Of a DNA stretch of 64,000 bases, positions 1 to 11,005 are shown one piece after another. Under the pieces are notes generated by a model that had not been told where the DNA came from, made no database searches, and was given only the letters and a program-made list of their open reading frames with translations. The position numbers and the translations under genes are program-made. The DNA comes from Microglena sp. YARC (lineage: Eukaryota; Chlorophyta; Chlorophyceae; Chlamydomonadales; Chlamydomonadaceae), in NCBI GenBank assembly GCA_022414725.1, contig CM039462.1, positions 99,346,579 to 99,410,578 on the forward strand, written 5' to 3'. How positions within the stretch are numbered: the first letter of the stretch is position 1; every line of letters starts with the position of its first letter.

Positions 1-79
1 TACAAGAAGACCCCCTTTTTGAGACCGCACCCTTGGAAGACACTACCTCCATGAAAGATTACTAGAAGACAAGCCCCTT

Positions 80-288
80 TCAGCGAATCATTTGGTCTAG
101 TGGTCCACCAAATTGCTTTGAGGATGCAGGGTCAGGGCCTCGATTCCCCCTACGGTCGCCCTGAGCGTTGCAGGTCGTTGTTAACCGCGATGGTAGCTTG
201 TCCAGTTGAGGTAGAAGACCGCGCTTTACCCGCGTACGACGGGTTCCCTTAATACCACGCCCCACCAGGCGTTATCATTATCAATACC
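80..288 (+). mobile_element. tRNA-derived SINE, copy 1
   Basis: A tRNA-like head has an RNA polymerase III box A (TGGTCTAGTGG, 93-103) and a box B-like GCCTCGATTCC (137-147). A body and a 3' tail ending in CCACCAGGCGTTATCATTA follow. The same head, body and tail recur at 20424-20620 (minus) and 54794-54988 (plus), which makes this a family and not a tRNA gene. Internal sequence has diverged. Target-site duplications were not resolved. Confidence 0.7.
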
Positions 289-385
289 AGAAGACCCCCT
301 TTTTGAGATAAAAAGAATCTCTGCTCCGCCTCAGTCTTACCTTGTATGCAAAGGTTCCCGCGAATGAGATAGGGCTGGTTGGAAC

Positions 386-581
386 CAGGGTAATTCAAAG
401 CGCGCGCTTTTGAGCTTTTGAGCGCTGACTTTTTGACCCCCTCTGCGCTTTAAGCGCAGTATTTTGCAACCCCTTGTGGGCGCTGCAAGCAATTTTTGCG
501 CTTTTTGCACTACAAAGCGCAGTTTTTTTTGTTTTCAAGTGCGCTAAAGCGCTGGCCAATTTGCCAATTTGAAGTACCCTG
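386..581. mobile_element. hAT-type MITE with perfect 8-bp TSD
   Basis: The element starts CAGGGTAATTCAAA and ends TTTGAAGTACCCTG, giving near-perfect terminal inverted repeats. It is flanked by the identical 8-bp direct repeat GTTGGAAC at 378-385 and 582-589. CAGGG ends plus an 8-bp duplication are the hAT superfamily signature. The 196-bp interior has no coding capacity and is rich in GCGCTTT-type inverted motifs, so it is non-autonomous. The perfect duplication suggests a fairly recent insertion. Confidence 0.82.
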
Positions 582-671
582 GTTGGAACGTATTCCAAGA
601 TACGGAAATTCTTCTTTTTGAATTCTTCAGCAGCCGAGTCTTCGGCACCTGCGCAATGAAGCATATAGGAG

Positions 672-735
672 ATGTTTTTTTTTTTTTTTTTTTTTGTCTG
701 TGTGTGTGTGTGCTTTGTGTGTTTGTTTATTTGTT

Positions 736-774
<39 letters not shown>

Positions 775-1105
775 GTGTGTGCGTGTGTGTGTGCGTGTGT
801 GTGTGCGTGTGTGTGTGCGTGTGTGTGTGTGGTGTGGGGGGGGGGGGGTGTTTGTGCTTTGTTTGTTTGTTTGTTTGTTTGTATGTATGTGTGTGTATGT
901 GTGCTTTGTGTGTGTGCTTTGTGTGTTTGTTTGTTTGTTTGTGTGTATGTATGTATGTATGTGTGTGTGTGTGCTTTGTGTGTTTGTTTGTATGGATGTG
1001 TGTGTGTGGTGTGTTGGGGGGGGGGGGGGGGGGGGGGGGTGTTTTTTTTTGTGTTTATTTGTTTGTATGTATGTGTGTGTGTGAATGTGTGGGGGGGGGG
1101 GGTAA
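672..1105. repeat. GT-rich microsatellite block with T and G runs
   Basis: Runs of T (from 675), (TG)n, TTTG and TATG repeats and three long G runs (near 836, 1016 and 1091) fill this stretch. Frames across it translate to Val/Cys or His/Thr low-complexity strings on both strands and are not genes. Confidence 0.9.
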
Positions 1106-1149
1106 GGAGCCACACACATGGATAGTCTTTTTAATATCCTCATGCCCTA

Positions 1150-1212
1150 GTGCAAGCAAACGAGCTGGCCCCCTCAACCTTACGCCTCGTGATAAGGCGT
1201 ACTATTTGTTTA
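1150..1212 (-). repeat. dispersed repeat shared with 53315-53375
   Basis: The stretch TGCAAGCAAACG.GCTGGCCCCCTCAA...AAGGCGTAC is shared with 53315-53375, where it runs into an (ATTT)n tail. A conserved end plus a simple-repeat tail suggests the 3' terminus of a retroposon. The family was not identified. Confidence 0.45.
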
Positions 1213-1475
1213 TTATTACTGCCAAAGATGCAGACCCACCCTCTGCTTCTCCACCCTCCTCCTCCTCCACGGCCTCCACCTTCTGTACAGTGACCATCAC
1301 ACCGCAGTCCTTGGCAGTGGCAGCTGCTAGGTAGCCCCTCAGAGCTGCACACATGCTATCCTCTCCCCACTGCTCCAGGGCAACATCGGAGGGCAGCTCC
1401 CCAACCAGCTCACACGGCTGAGTCAGCACTGAGGGGCGTGTGTGCAGGGAGTCCGCATCATAGCGCTGGAGGAGT
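1202..1475 (-). pseudogene. possible C-terminal exon of an IPK1-like inositol phosphate kinase
   Basis: On the minus strand a possible acceptor (...tttgttacag) at 1476 opens an exon that stays open to a TAG at 1202. It encodes about 90 residues including YLAAATAKDCGVMVTVQ. That string resembles, from memory of the family, the conserved C-terminal 'ATAKDCS-M' motif of inositol-pentakisphosphate 2-kinases. A glutamate-rich tail follows. No upstream exons were recognised between 1.5 and 14 kb on this strand, and a dispersed repeat (1150-1212) abuts the 3' end, so this may be a fragment or degenerate second copy. The clear IPK1 5' exons lie 56 kb away on the other strand. The assignment needs a protein search. 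Confidence 0.45.
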
Positions 1476-1835
1476 CTGTAACAAAGGGATAGGTGATACG
1501 GGCTTAGGGGTTAGGGGTAGGTGATACGGGCTTAGGGGTCAGGGATAGGGGATATGATCGCAATTAATCCTGGGTGTGTGCGGAGGGAGTCCGCATCAGA
1601 TCGCTGGAGGAGTCTGCAGCAATGGGATAGGCGATACAGGTTAGGGTTGAGGGGTGAGGGATTTTATTCAAATCAATCCTGGGTGTGTGTGGAGGGAATC
1701 CGCATCATGTTGCTAGAGGAGTCTGTTGCAATGGGAGCAGCAATGTAATAGGCGATAGGCTTCAGGGTTTAGGGGTAGGGGCTCTTATCAAAATCAAGCC
1801 TGGGTGTGTGTGGAGGGAGGCCGCCTGGAGGCCAC
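1476..1835 (-). repeat. tandem copies of the acceptor edge of the 1202-1475 exon
   Basis: About three diverged units repeat the exon's 5' edge (GGAGTCCGCATCA... GGAGGAGTCTG on the plus strand) together with upstream intron carrying GGGTTAGGGGT-like sequence. This is the same splice-junction duplication pattern seen across the formin and IPK1 introns. Confidence 0.6.
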
Positions 1836-1990
1836 GAACAGTACGTCCCGTCCAGAGATCCCTCTGGTCGCCTCTGGTCCCGTCCAGCACAGACCTGAAC
1901 GGCACATACCGCCCGGCACAAACATGCAATACCTTGTAAAAATGTCCTAAAATCAACTCGACCTCTGATTGGTCTCATTTTGTGTGCATC
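1836..1990 (-). repeat. inverted partial copy of the 2266-3450 dispersed element
   Basis: The reverse complement matches the 2640-2790 segment of the neighbouring element (AAAATGAGACCAATCAG, then GGTATTGCATGTT and an ACGTGAACGGTA-like stretch). The two form an imperfect inverted pair separated by AT-rich DNA. Confidence 0.55.
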
Positions 1991-2194
1991 AAACTCTTAA
2001 AAACAAAGCCGACATACAGATATACTTTGCACAACAGTACAGGCACGTCCAAAACTGCTTAAAAACAAGAGCCCTGCAAACTGTCCCTGTTTCGTTACTT
2101 TTTAATCAACAATGCTACAATATATACTGACCGCCATTCTACAAGCTTATAAAACCAAAAGCCAGCTGATCTGGGCATTCAATAAAGTTTCCGT

Positions 2195-2265
2195 GGGTAT
2201 CGCAAAGGGGGACTTGGAATTGGAAGACAGTGAGCGGCCCAGAGTTGGTTGGAAAAACATGTAAT
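2195..2265 (+). repeat. short repeat shared with 14085-14155
   Basis: GGGGGACTTGG.ATTGGAAGACAGTG is followed by CCAGAGTTGG.TGGAA and CATGTAA. The same order is present at 14085-14155. Nothing coding is seen. Confidence 0.5.
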
Positions 2266-3450
2266 TAAGGGCGCCTGGAGGCGCGCCCCGAATGAAATGA
2301 ATTTAATTCTGAATTCAATGTATTTTAATTAATCTTAATTTCATTGTGTTGAATGTTGTGTTATTTAAATTCGATAATATTCCTTTCAATTTAATTTAAT
2401 TAACACGATTTTAATGCATGTAATTGCTCTACATTTTATCAATTCGAATATGTTTAAATTAAATTAAATTTGATGTAATTGAATTTTATTGAATCAATGG
2501 ATGTTGCAGCTTTGTAAACTGTGAAGTGACGAAAAAGAGAGTTTTTGAAGGGTTGTTGAATTTTAAGCAGTATTGAACGTTCCTGTAATGTTAAGCAATG
2601 CATATATGAAGATTGGCTTCATTTTTAAGAATTTGATACAAGAAAAATGAGACCAATCAGGGGTCTGGTTGATTTCAAGGTATTGCATGTTCGGGCCCAG
2701 CCCAGACGTGAACGGTACATCCCCTCCAGCTCACTCCTCAACGCCAACTTAACGTACCGACGGGTGCAACCGTCGATGCCGCGACCCGTAGTTTCACGTG
2801 TATGCCTGCAGACCTCACGTCCAAACGGTCGTCCCCCTTGCGTTTGTCCGGATGAAGTACACGCGTGTTTTGGCCAATGGCAGTTGGCGTGGCTTGTCGC
2901 GCTGGCAAAATACACGCACGCGTTTTTTGGCCAGCGGCAGGTGGCTTTGCTTGCCCCTGCCCCCCCCCCCCGGCCCTGGCCCACCGGCCCTGGCCCTCGG
3001 CCCACGGCCCCGGCCCTGAGGTGGGGTCCGTGGGCTGACTAAAGCACAAGTGCCCTAGGGGAATGTTTCGTCCATTGTGATGCTTACATGTTTGGCCTAG
3101 ATTTTTTGACGACAATTCTGCTCCCAAACCTATGTCTACGCACATGTTTACGTGGTTCAAATTTGAAATTTTAGCACTATGCACCCTTAAATCAAATTGT
3201 TAACCGTTAATTATAGCTATTTGGCCCAACCTGAGCTCCTTTCTTGAATCGCGATGCTCAAATGTGCTCTGGTGAGAATTTGTCCGGGTATAAATGAGTC
3301 TTTTAATTCATCTAACATATAGAATGTTCAAGTTTGTTTATGCTTTTCATGAAACCTGAAAATGTGGTTTGTGCCGGACGGACTAAAGGACACTTTAATT
3401 GGTGTAATCCCTTATTCCAAAAATCTAGAGATTTTTTTCATTCGGGTACA
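2266..3450 (+). mobile_element. ~1.2-kb dispersed element of unknown class, copy 1
   Basis: It starts AAGGGCGCCTGGAGGCGCG. It continues with AT-rich DNA, a conserved GACGAAAAAGAGAGTTTTTGAAG block, the ATGAGACCAATCAG block and a C-rich segment, and ends at ATTTTTTTCATTCGGGTA. A second copy in the same order occupies 17710-18780. No long ORF, terminal repeat or clear target duplication was found, so the class is open. Confidence 0.65.
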
Positions 3451-3568
3451 ATCAAATCCAATATACTTGGAATGGTGCATGCACAAGCGTAGAAGCAAGG
3501 TTGTTACAGGGCTTCAGGTGAGAACGTGGGAGCTAGACCAAGTTATCCTTTACAGCCCCCTTTTTTGA

Positions 3569-3788
3569 TGTCATTGTCCGTTGCGTCGGACACTGAGTTG
3601 GCATAGTGCACGCATGGTCCTGGTGCTCCAGGACCCGGGTTGCCTGCCGCCAGGCCATAGGCTAGCTATGGCCTGCACGTGTCTTCAGAATCTTTCTGGA
3701 GACTTCCTATTCTATATAGCCGCACGAGTTGCGATGTTAAGCTATCTGCTCTTCAGTCTTCACTGTGTAACGACTCTATCCATTGAAA
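3569..3788 (+). repeat. 5' LTR
   Basis: Starts TGTCATTGTCCG and ends ATTGAAA. The boundary is set by alignment with the 3' LTR and by the TTTGA target duplication. A possible primer-binding site beginning GGTTATCGGCCC follows at 3789 but matches no tRNA end convincingly. Confidence 0.88.
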
Positions 3789-4395
3789 GGTTATCGGCCC
3801 GACCGCTGCCCACAGACAACGCCCCTGCGCCCGTGCCAAGTGGAAACTCAGCCCTGCACAAGGTGACAGTTTTCCCTCTGACTTGCTCGACGGCTTGAGT
3901 ACTGCTTTTGGCCCTGGATTGCCTAAGTTTTCACGTGAGGAATCTAACCTGCGCTGCCTCGCCTACTGCCCACACAACAGCTGTTGTCTCTACTTTCCGT
4001 CACAGACGCCCCGTAGACGCAGTCCAGAAGTCTCAGTAGATCTACGACGTGAGTTGTACACTCATCATATCACACACAATCCTCTGAGATTGCTTGTGCC
4101 ACGGAGATTCAGCCCTGCACACCCTCGTACCCCCCCCCCCCCCTCTTCCCCTACCCTCCCACCCTCTGATTCCCCTAACCCCCTTACCCCCTCTCCCTGC
4201 TACTATAACCACCATTTCAGACCAACAGGACCCATTTGGTTCCCCCTTTGTTGTCAACACTCCCTCACCACTACCTCCGAACCGCACACCCAAGACTGAT
4301 GCCCGACAAGCTTCACACCCGGATTACCCACAGGCCGGTTTATTAACCCGGTGTGAAGTCCAAGACCCCAAGACCCCAGCGCCGCAACAGACATC

Positions 4396-6248
4396 ATGGC
4401 AACACCAGCCAAGCCCCCTGCACTCATCTTCGACGGCACACCTACTATTCCCTGGCACAAGTTTGGACCCTTCCTCCTTCGTCACCTCAGATCCCACCCT
4501 GGATGTATCTCCGTCGCCATCGACGCGGCGAAGAACCTACCCCCCGACGGTGAGCCAGCAACAGCCGACGGATACCCATTGGAGGACTCTCATTACCCGA
4601 ATTTGGAACATGCTAATGCAACTATTGCAGCTCGTGCTGTTCCCCATCCAATCAATGTGGTAAGAATGATGTCGCCTTCAATGAGATCCTCAAGCACTGT
4701 TCAGAACCAATCCAGCAGGCCATAATTGCAAACACTGACGTCGCTGCCAAAGCCTACAGGTTCCTCAAGCTCACGTATGGAGAAAGGAACTCTGACCTGG
4801 AAACAGGTGCTGTGCGATCCATGTACAACCTCAGTATGACTACTACTGAACCACTGCAGGTCTACCTCTCTCGCAGCTATGAGCTGTATACCTTGCTTCC
4901 CCAAGTCAATGGAGTCAGCAACACCTCCATCCCTGCTTTCCTAAGCATCATTGTCCAGGGACTCACACCTCGCCCAGAGTACAATGGTTTCAGGTTCTCC
5001 TTCCACAACTCTGTCTGCCCTGACTTTGCCTCATTCCAGACACAGATCATCAGGTACCAGGTCTCCAACCAGATATCTGACTCCACAGTCTCTCCCGAGG
5101 AAACTGAGCATATGGCAGCTGCTGCCTTCCAAGGACGACCAAGGAAGGACCGTGTCCCATCAACCCAGATGACCTGCTGGAACTGTGATGGTTTTGGACA
5201 CAACTCCCTCACTTGCCCCAGTACCTCCACTGACCTGAAGTACAGACCTCCACCATTTTCATCTACATCTGGCAATAGGGGATCTCCATCACCCCCCAAG
5301 GATACAGCCAGGAGGTCCTCCAGCAAATCCAATTCACCTAGGAGAGACCACAGGAACTCCAACAGAGACCCCAAGAGCTACAGCCGCCATGACAAAAGTA
5401 GGCATGCCCATGTGGCAGATGATGACTGTTCTACCTCCCAGTCCAGCACAGACAATGAGGATGAGCACAACTTCATGGCATTGACTACTGATGGACCCCA
5501 GCCTCTCCAATATGCTGAGTCAACAAGAGGCAAGTCCACACCCCTGTCCCTCCCACATACCCCCCTGGATGACAGTACTTGCTTGGGACCCATGAATGAT
5601 GCCTGTCTTATAGAAAGGGAAGAGTCCATGCCAGAACTAGTCCCAAGTGATGGCACTGATGATGATGATGATGATGATGATGATGAGGGGAATTCAAATG
5701 TGGATCATGCTGTCAGTACACCCTTTGACTACCACCAGACAGCCCTCCAGACAGAATGGCTTTTAGACTGTGCAGCCCACTCCCACTGCACCGGTAACCC
5801 TTCCAACTTGCATGACATTCAGGATCTCCCTCAGCCTATTAGCCTCCACCTGGCTGACCTTGGAGCAGCCCCACTCCTCTGCCTCCAGAAAGGGAAAGCT
5901 CATATCAGGGGACACCATGGATCCCTGATCACCCTCCACGATGTGCTCCTTGCTCCACCCCTGACTACAGCCAACATCATCAGCTTGCATGCAGCACACA
6001 GGCTCTCTCCCAAGCTTCAAGTTCACATGTCCAATGCTACTGCTACTCTTTCCTTACCCACAGCCAAGGGTACAAAGACTATCCTCTTATGCCCCAAAAG
6101 GCATGGCCTCTACTTCACTAGCACCTCTAAGAACCCTACCCTTCCCCCTATCCCCAGTAACCCATCCCCTTTGATAATCATGATGGTCACCCAACCAGAA
6201 CTGATCAACCCAGCAGCCCACTACAATGACTGGGATCAGATCTGGTAG
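4396..6248 (+). pseudogene. Copia-type gag-protease polyprotein, frameshifted
   Basis: Translation starts at ATG 4396 (MATPAKPPALIFDG) and reads in one frame to about 4660. It then continues in the frame one base back, through 4662-6248, so there is a -1 shift near 4660. That may be a lesion or programmed; no classic slippery site is obvious. The second part carries a CCHC zinc knuckle (CWNCDGFGHNSLTC, about 5175-5215), a Ser/Arg-rich stretch, an aspartate run and a Copia-like protease region (WLLDCAAHSHCTG, then LHDVLLAPP). The usual protease D-S/T-G triad reads D-C-A, so activity is doubtful. The frame ends at TAG 6246. Confidence 0.75.
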
Positions 6249-6278
6249 ACTGCTGGAGCTGCTGGCAGTTTCCTGTAG

Positions 6279-7283
6279 GATGGAGCAGCTGCCAGCAAAG
6301 CCCACTACAATGATGACCTGCCTGACCTTGTCCAAGCCAGCCCACCATCCTTGCTCCAGTCAGACAATGGGGGGGAATTCTCACCACACCAAGATGATTT
6401 GTACACCACCTCTTCCCATGACTTCATCCCAGATCCTGACTACTCCACCGCCCCTATCCAGCAGCTCCCCACCGTTCCCCATGATGAGCTCTGTAAACTG
6501 ACAGAAGCACAAGCCAGAAGAGAAATGGACCTCCTGCTAGATCAAGCCAGAACCACATATGAGAATGCATTCCCTGTTGATGGACAGGGGTCCTGCACTC
6601 AGCATGAGCTCTCCCAAGCCCCTAGATTTGACCAGTGGATTCCCTCAGCTACTTCCCCTTCCCCTGATCAGCCCCTGACTCATGTCAACATGAACACCTA
6701 CCCAGTCCACTTCCTTAACAACTCTGGCCTCTCCAGAAACAGGTTTGGAATCCTGCTGACCACCCTCAACAACTCCCCTTCTTCCCTTAGAGCCTTTACC
6801 ATCAGACCTAGACAGCCTGTCCCCATCCTCATTAACCAGCTAGCCAACAAGTTCCCCACCCTACTAGTATCTGAGCAGACTAAATTTCCCAACAGACAGA
6901 TGCACAACAGCCCTTCCTCAGTCTGTGGACCCCTTCTCAAGCATGTCAACAGATTGCAGCACATGGTCCACATCTACCCCACTGTCTCTACAGCTGACAG
7001 GCCCACCCTTCAGTGGGCCATCTGCCTACAAGCAGCTATGGTTCAAGCACATGCCAGGGTCCTGGTCACCTGGCCCAAGATGCTCATGCACCCCATCAGC
7101 TGTGTGAATCCTGGAGGCAAAGTCATCTGTGTCAACAACCTAAGAATGCACTGGAACCCAATGGATTTCACATTCATCAACATGCTGGACACCCCAAGGA
7201 TATCTAGGAAATCTTTCTCCACCCTCCTGCAGAAAATCCACAGCCAGCTGGACCTTGATGGATACCCAGCATCTGGCACCTGA
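6279..7283 (+). pseudogene. downstream retroelement ORF with integrase-core remnant, otherwise unknown
   Basis: This frame is in phase with gag-protease and separated from it by two in-frame TAG codons (6246 and 6276). It has no early ATG. It opens with LLQSDNGGEF (about 6354), which matches the second catalytic-Asp motif of Copia integrases. The remaining roughly 300 residues match no integrase, reverse transcriptase or RNase H motif I can see. The likely history is a large internal deletion of integrase followed by drift or capture. The open frame extends to TGA at 7281. Confidence 0.6.
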
Positions 7284-8014
7284 ATATGCACCTATAGTAT
7301 ATTGCTCATTATTGCTTTAGCCATGAACACTCTAAGATTAATCTGGTGCTTTGTACTGCCTCATGTACTGATGCCCCTTGGTTTTAGTTTCCCTCATCAA
7401 GTTACTGCCGTCTGTCTGCAATACTCTAATTTAGGATGAACCCAAATTATGGGGGGACTAGCACAGACATCCTGTCTAAACTTAGCCTCCCATGCCAAGC
7501 CTCGTAACCAGCTTCCTGGCAGCTTCTCTGCAACCTAGTCTGCAGCTTATCTCCTATGCAGGCTATTCCTGGTACATCCCTTTGGCCCCATAGTTCCCAC
7601 TAGCATAAATCTGAAGATCCTGACTTATGATACTTTATAGATGATACTGGAAGTACCTCACCATATCCTTCCATCTGGATTGATAATCATGAGCTAGCGG
7701 GGGACGTCTACCTTATATTGTTTACCATAATGGCAATCACACAGTTTGCTATTCAGTCCTTTTATGCTTCCCCTAGCTTCCTCAAGGCAGCCTCCCTGCC
7801 ACCTGCTACCATAGCAGACTGACATTGATCTGAAGATCCCTGCTCTTAATGTGCCGTGTCCCCTTGGATCCTGTTCCAAATAATCTATAATTTACAGCAT
7901 CTCCTGCCAGCCATTAGCATATCTAAATAGCCTTGCCAGCCTTTATACTTCTATAATTTCTTTATGCCCCTCAGTTGATTCCAGGGATTCTTGTATCCAA
8001 GAATACCTTGAATT
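7284..8014 (+). other. retroelement 3' non-coding region
   Basis: About 730 bp lie between the last ORF and the polypurine tract. I see no coding signal, only CT-rich, moderately repetitive sequence. Confidence 0.6.
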
Positions 8015-8022
8015 GGGGGGGA

Positions 8023-8242
8023 TGTTATTGTCCGTTGCGTCGGACACTGAGTTGGCATAGTGCACGCATGGTCCTGGTGCTCCAGGACCCGGGTTGCCTG
8101 CCGCCAGGCCATAGGCTAGCTATGGCCTGCACGTGTCTTCAGAATCTTCCTGGAGACTTCCTATTCTATATAGCCGCACGAGTTGCGATGTTAAGCTATC
8201 TGCTCTTCAGTCTTCACTGTGTAACGACTCTATCGATTGAAA
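8023..8242 (+). repeat. 3' LTR
   Basis: 220 bp, identical to the 5' LTR except for three substitutions (LTR positions 4, one in the CAGAATCTT.CTGG stretch, and one in CTATC.ATTG). Confidence 0.88.
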
Positions 8243-8247
8243 TTTGA

Positions 8248-9430
8248 AACTTGGCTTGGGGTCGTACTAAAGAATGGTTTGAAGGCATGGAAGGCAAGCT
8301 TCCAGGAAAATTGACAAACGTACCGCATCGCTCTGACAACCAGCGTGCTATTATGTGAACCACTTAAAACTACACTTTTTATGTGACTGCACTGTGCAAT
8401 GAGGGTTGTGACATGAGGAGGATGACAAACTCAATCCCGAGGCGCAAAGATTCCCCCCAAGGTGCATACAGGCGGGCAAGAAGTGACAGGCAACAGTGTG
8501 GGGTTTCTCTACTCTCTCCAGCCCTCTGGTATCACTCAAAATAACTCATTACCTCTGTTGATGAGAGGGGAGCGACGGGAAGCACGCTTGACAAAGAAGT
8601 GGATAAAGTCATTTTTGAAGTAACCCTCACGGTTGCGTGATCTGCATGGTCCGAACCGAAACACAATCAGTTAACATCGGAGCCAGTTAGCATCGGAACA
8701 ATCAAGCGAGGCAATCGAAGGGGGAGGGAGCGATAATTGCTGCTGATAATCGGTGGGAGGTGGCCTCGTTCATCAGGGCCAGTGTGCGCTCACAGTTTGC
8801 TAACTTGTGCGTCATCGTTGGTCCCTTGCACGCTTGTATAGCTGTAAAAAAGCGCCGGAGGGGGCACTAGAGGCGCATGCGTGGCCATGGAAGGAAAAGA
8901 GATAGCGGAAATAAATCAGCGACACAACTGGGCAGGTATGACTTCGGTGCTAATGTGAGGGAGAGCAGGTATCCTGGTAGGCTGGCCTGCAATCCCTCCC
9001 CCCATTCCTGCAGTCTACCCCAAGAGTTCGACCCTAGTTGATCGAACGCGTTGACAGCTCGGCACTCGCTAGCTCGGGAAGCCTTCGACTAGGATAGAAC
9101 ACACAGACACTTGGACACAGCGTGTGACATTCTGTTCACAGTTATGCGCAATTTGTATCGCCTGTAATACCGGTATGTAATTCAAATCGTCGCCCCCATC
9201 CTAAAGATCGAATATTTGTCACCCAACAGGCCTACAGAATGGCACCCTTCGTCAAAAACTGAAAGTCAAATTTATATTTCAGCCGCGAATCATTAGCGCT
9301 GTTGTCTCGCGCACCTTTCTTACTACGGGTAACCAGTCGTCTCATTATTCCAGGGCCGACCCTCGAGTCGGCATAGACTCACGGCTGTGCCTTAGGCAGG
9401 GTGATCTACACGTCAACGTTTTCAGCGCGC
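8248..9430. other. no supported feature
   Basis: Unique-looking sequence with no convincing ORF, repeat or RNA gene. Short frames here have no recognisable domains. Confidence 0.6.
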
Positions 9431-9599
9431 TGGAAGGATGGATGGAGCACGTTCGCAGCGTTACAGGAAGGGCTCCATTCAAATGGGTAAGGTAGCAGGA
9501 ACATTGAAGACTACGGTTAACAGCTTTGGCAACAGGTTGGGCAAGCTTGTGGGCAGGGTGCCTGGAGGAGCGAAGGTTCGTTACCACTTCTTCTTTGCA

Positions 9600-9810
9600 C
9601 TGATCCATGAAGTAGCATGGATGGATCGGAAGGGTCAGTGTGTAAGGGTGCCTTGCAGCATGGATTAATGGGTGGGTTAAGGGGCTCTGATGGTTCCTTG
9701 TAGCATGCATGGATGCGTAGTGTGTGTGAGGGTGCCTTGTAGCATGGATGGATGGGTATGGGGAGGGGCTTTGATGGTGCCTTGTAGCATGGATGGATGG
9801 GTAGGGAAGA
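9600..9810. repeat. GGATGGATGGGT minisatellite
   Basis: About five units of the type GTGCCTTGTAGCATGGATGG, with 50-70 bp spacing. Reading frames on either strand reflect the repeat. Confidence 0.7.
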
Positions 9811-10303
9811 TTCCCGGTATGAAGCTCTGGCTATCAATTTACATGGAGGTGTAAGACCTTTGAAACTTAAACTAGTTAACTGGAACAAAGTGGAGAAGGT
9901 CCTATTCTCCATTCATATTTTCTTTTACTACAGCACTTAGTCATAAGATACGCGCCTTAGTGATGAAAGTTGTGGATCACGAGGAAGGAAGAATGCCGTG
10001 AACCATACTTGGACGTCCTCTTCATGGGATGAGAGTGGGAAACCCGAGATGCCTAATTATCTCATCAGAGACCTACCTCACAAGGTGGTGCGTAATATGT
10101 ATAGATTTAGAACTTCCTCCCACTACCGAAAAGTGGAAACCGATAGATGGAAACGACCCATTGTACCTTGGAAGGATCGAGTGTGTCCTCCATATTTATA
10201 CTACAGAAGATGGCGAGCAGCCAAATTGCTGGCTGGAGCCATGCAACCAAGTTTTTGTATTCCTTTATCTGGAGAGACTACCTGGACTACCGATCCTACC
10301 TAC

Positions 10304-10516
10304 CAGCTTTTACTTTCAGGTGCCAGCAGCAGCTTCTAGGAAGCTCCCCTGGCTTGCTACCCAGCCAAACTTGCAGCAACATTGTGAATCTGTAGAAAAC
10401 AAAACTGGAAGCTGACAAAATCATATGTCCAATATTGTTGGAATCTTGTGTCTGAGCCCAGTGGCTGAATCAAGGAGCTACTAAGAAGCTACTGCTCGTA
10501 GCGGAAAATAAAAGCT
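10304..10516. mobile_element. MITE of the AGCTTCTAGG family
   Basis: Imperfect terminal inverted repeats carry CAGCAGCTTCTAGG.AGCTCC on the left and the inverted GGAGCTAC..AGAAGC on the right, with TTTTA.TTTC outer ends. About 200 bp, non-coding. The family recurs at 11006, 11297, 16449 (partial), 58142, 59143 and 60475. The TSD is not clear for this copy. Confidence 0.65.
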
Positions 10517-11005
10517 ATGTGTTATCCACGCTTCTTGACGGAGTACCAGAGATTGTTAGTCTACGAGGATCTTGTAGACGAGGGAGCGGAGTGCGACCAA
10601 GGATTTGAGTAGTTACAGAAAGTAGCAGATCATATTTATACTCATGATCTGTGCAACTCAGCCTGACAAAATCTGTAATATGACAAGGCTAACTATGACA
10701 CATCTATAGTGCGTGTGAACCTATACTGTACAACAGAGACCAAGTGCTCCTAGATTATTGGGTCTGAATTCAAATAGCAGATTATGGAATACCGGTAACA
10801 TGCCGGGAAGGCAGGGGGGAAAGCCTCGCCCTAGCCTCTCTTTAGGTTTGTGCCTGGGTCTGTACCCCCAAAACGCACACTGAGGGTGAAACAAGGTGTG
10901 GGGCACCTTTCCCACACCCAGTCCCATGCACTGAATGGTGTGAATTTTGATCCCAGTCCGTATCGAAAAACGTTATAATGATGTAATAAGTCGTTGTCTG
11001 AGCAT

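Larger units (their letters stand above)
3569..8242 (+). mobile_element. complete non-autonomous Copia-like LTR retrotransposon (gag-protease only)
   Basis: Two 220-bp LTRs (3569-3788 and 8023-8242) differ at three positions. They are flanked by the same 5-bp duplication TTTGA (3564-3568 and 8243-8247), and a G-rich polypurine tract (8015-8022) lies just before the 3' LTR. The interior encodes a gag with a zinc knuckle and a Copia-type protease region. A lone integrase-like motif (SDNGGEF) follows, but no reverse transcriptase or RNase H. This resembles TR-GAG-type elements that depend on another element's enzymes. High LTR identity indicates a young insertion. Confidence 0.85.

Noticed and set aside
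694..1334. Val/Cys-rich frames up to 220 codons
   Set aside because: They translate GT, TTTG and G-run microsatellites.
3789..3805. Primer-binding site for the LTR element
   Set aside because: GGTTATCGGCCC only loosely resembles an initiator-tRNA-Met complement. Not strong enough to call.
6246..6278. UAG recoded as glutamine (alternative genetic code)
   Set aside because: Formin and IPK1 exons are fully explained with the standard code. Two in-frame TAGs in a defective retroelement are better read as lesions or readthrough.
9998..10415. Overlapping plus-strand frames of 113 and 128 codons
   Set aside because: No recognisable domain, frames run into a MITE at 10304, and no splice or repeat support.
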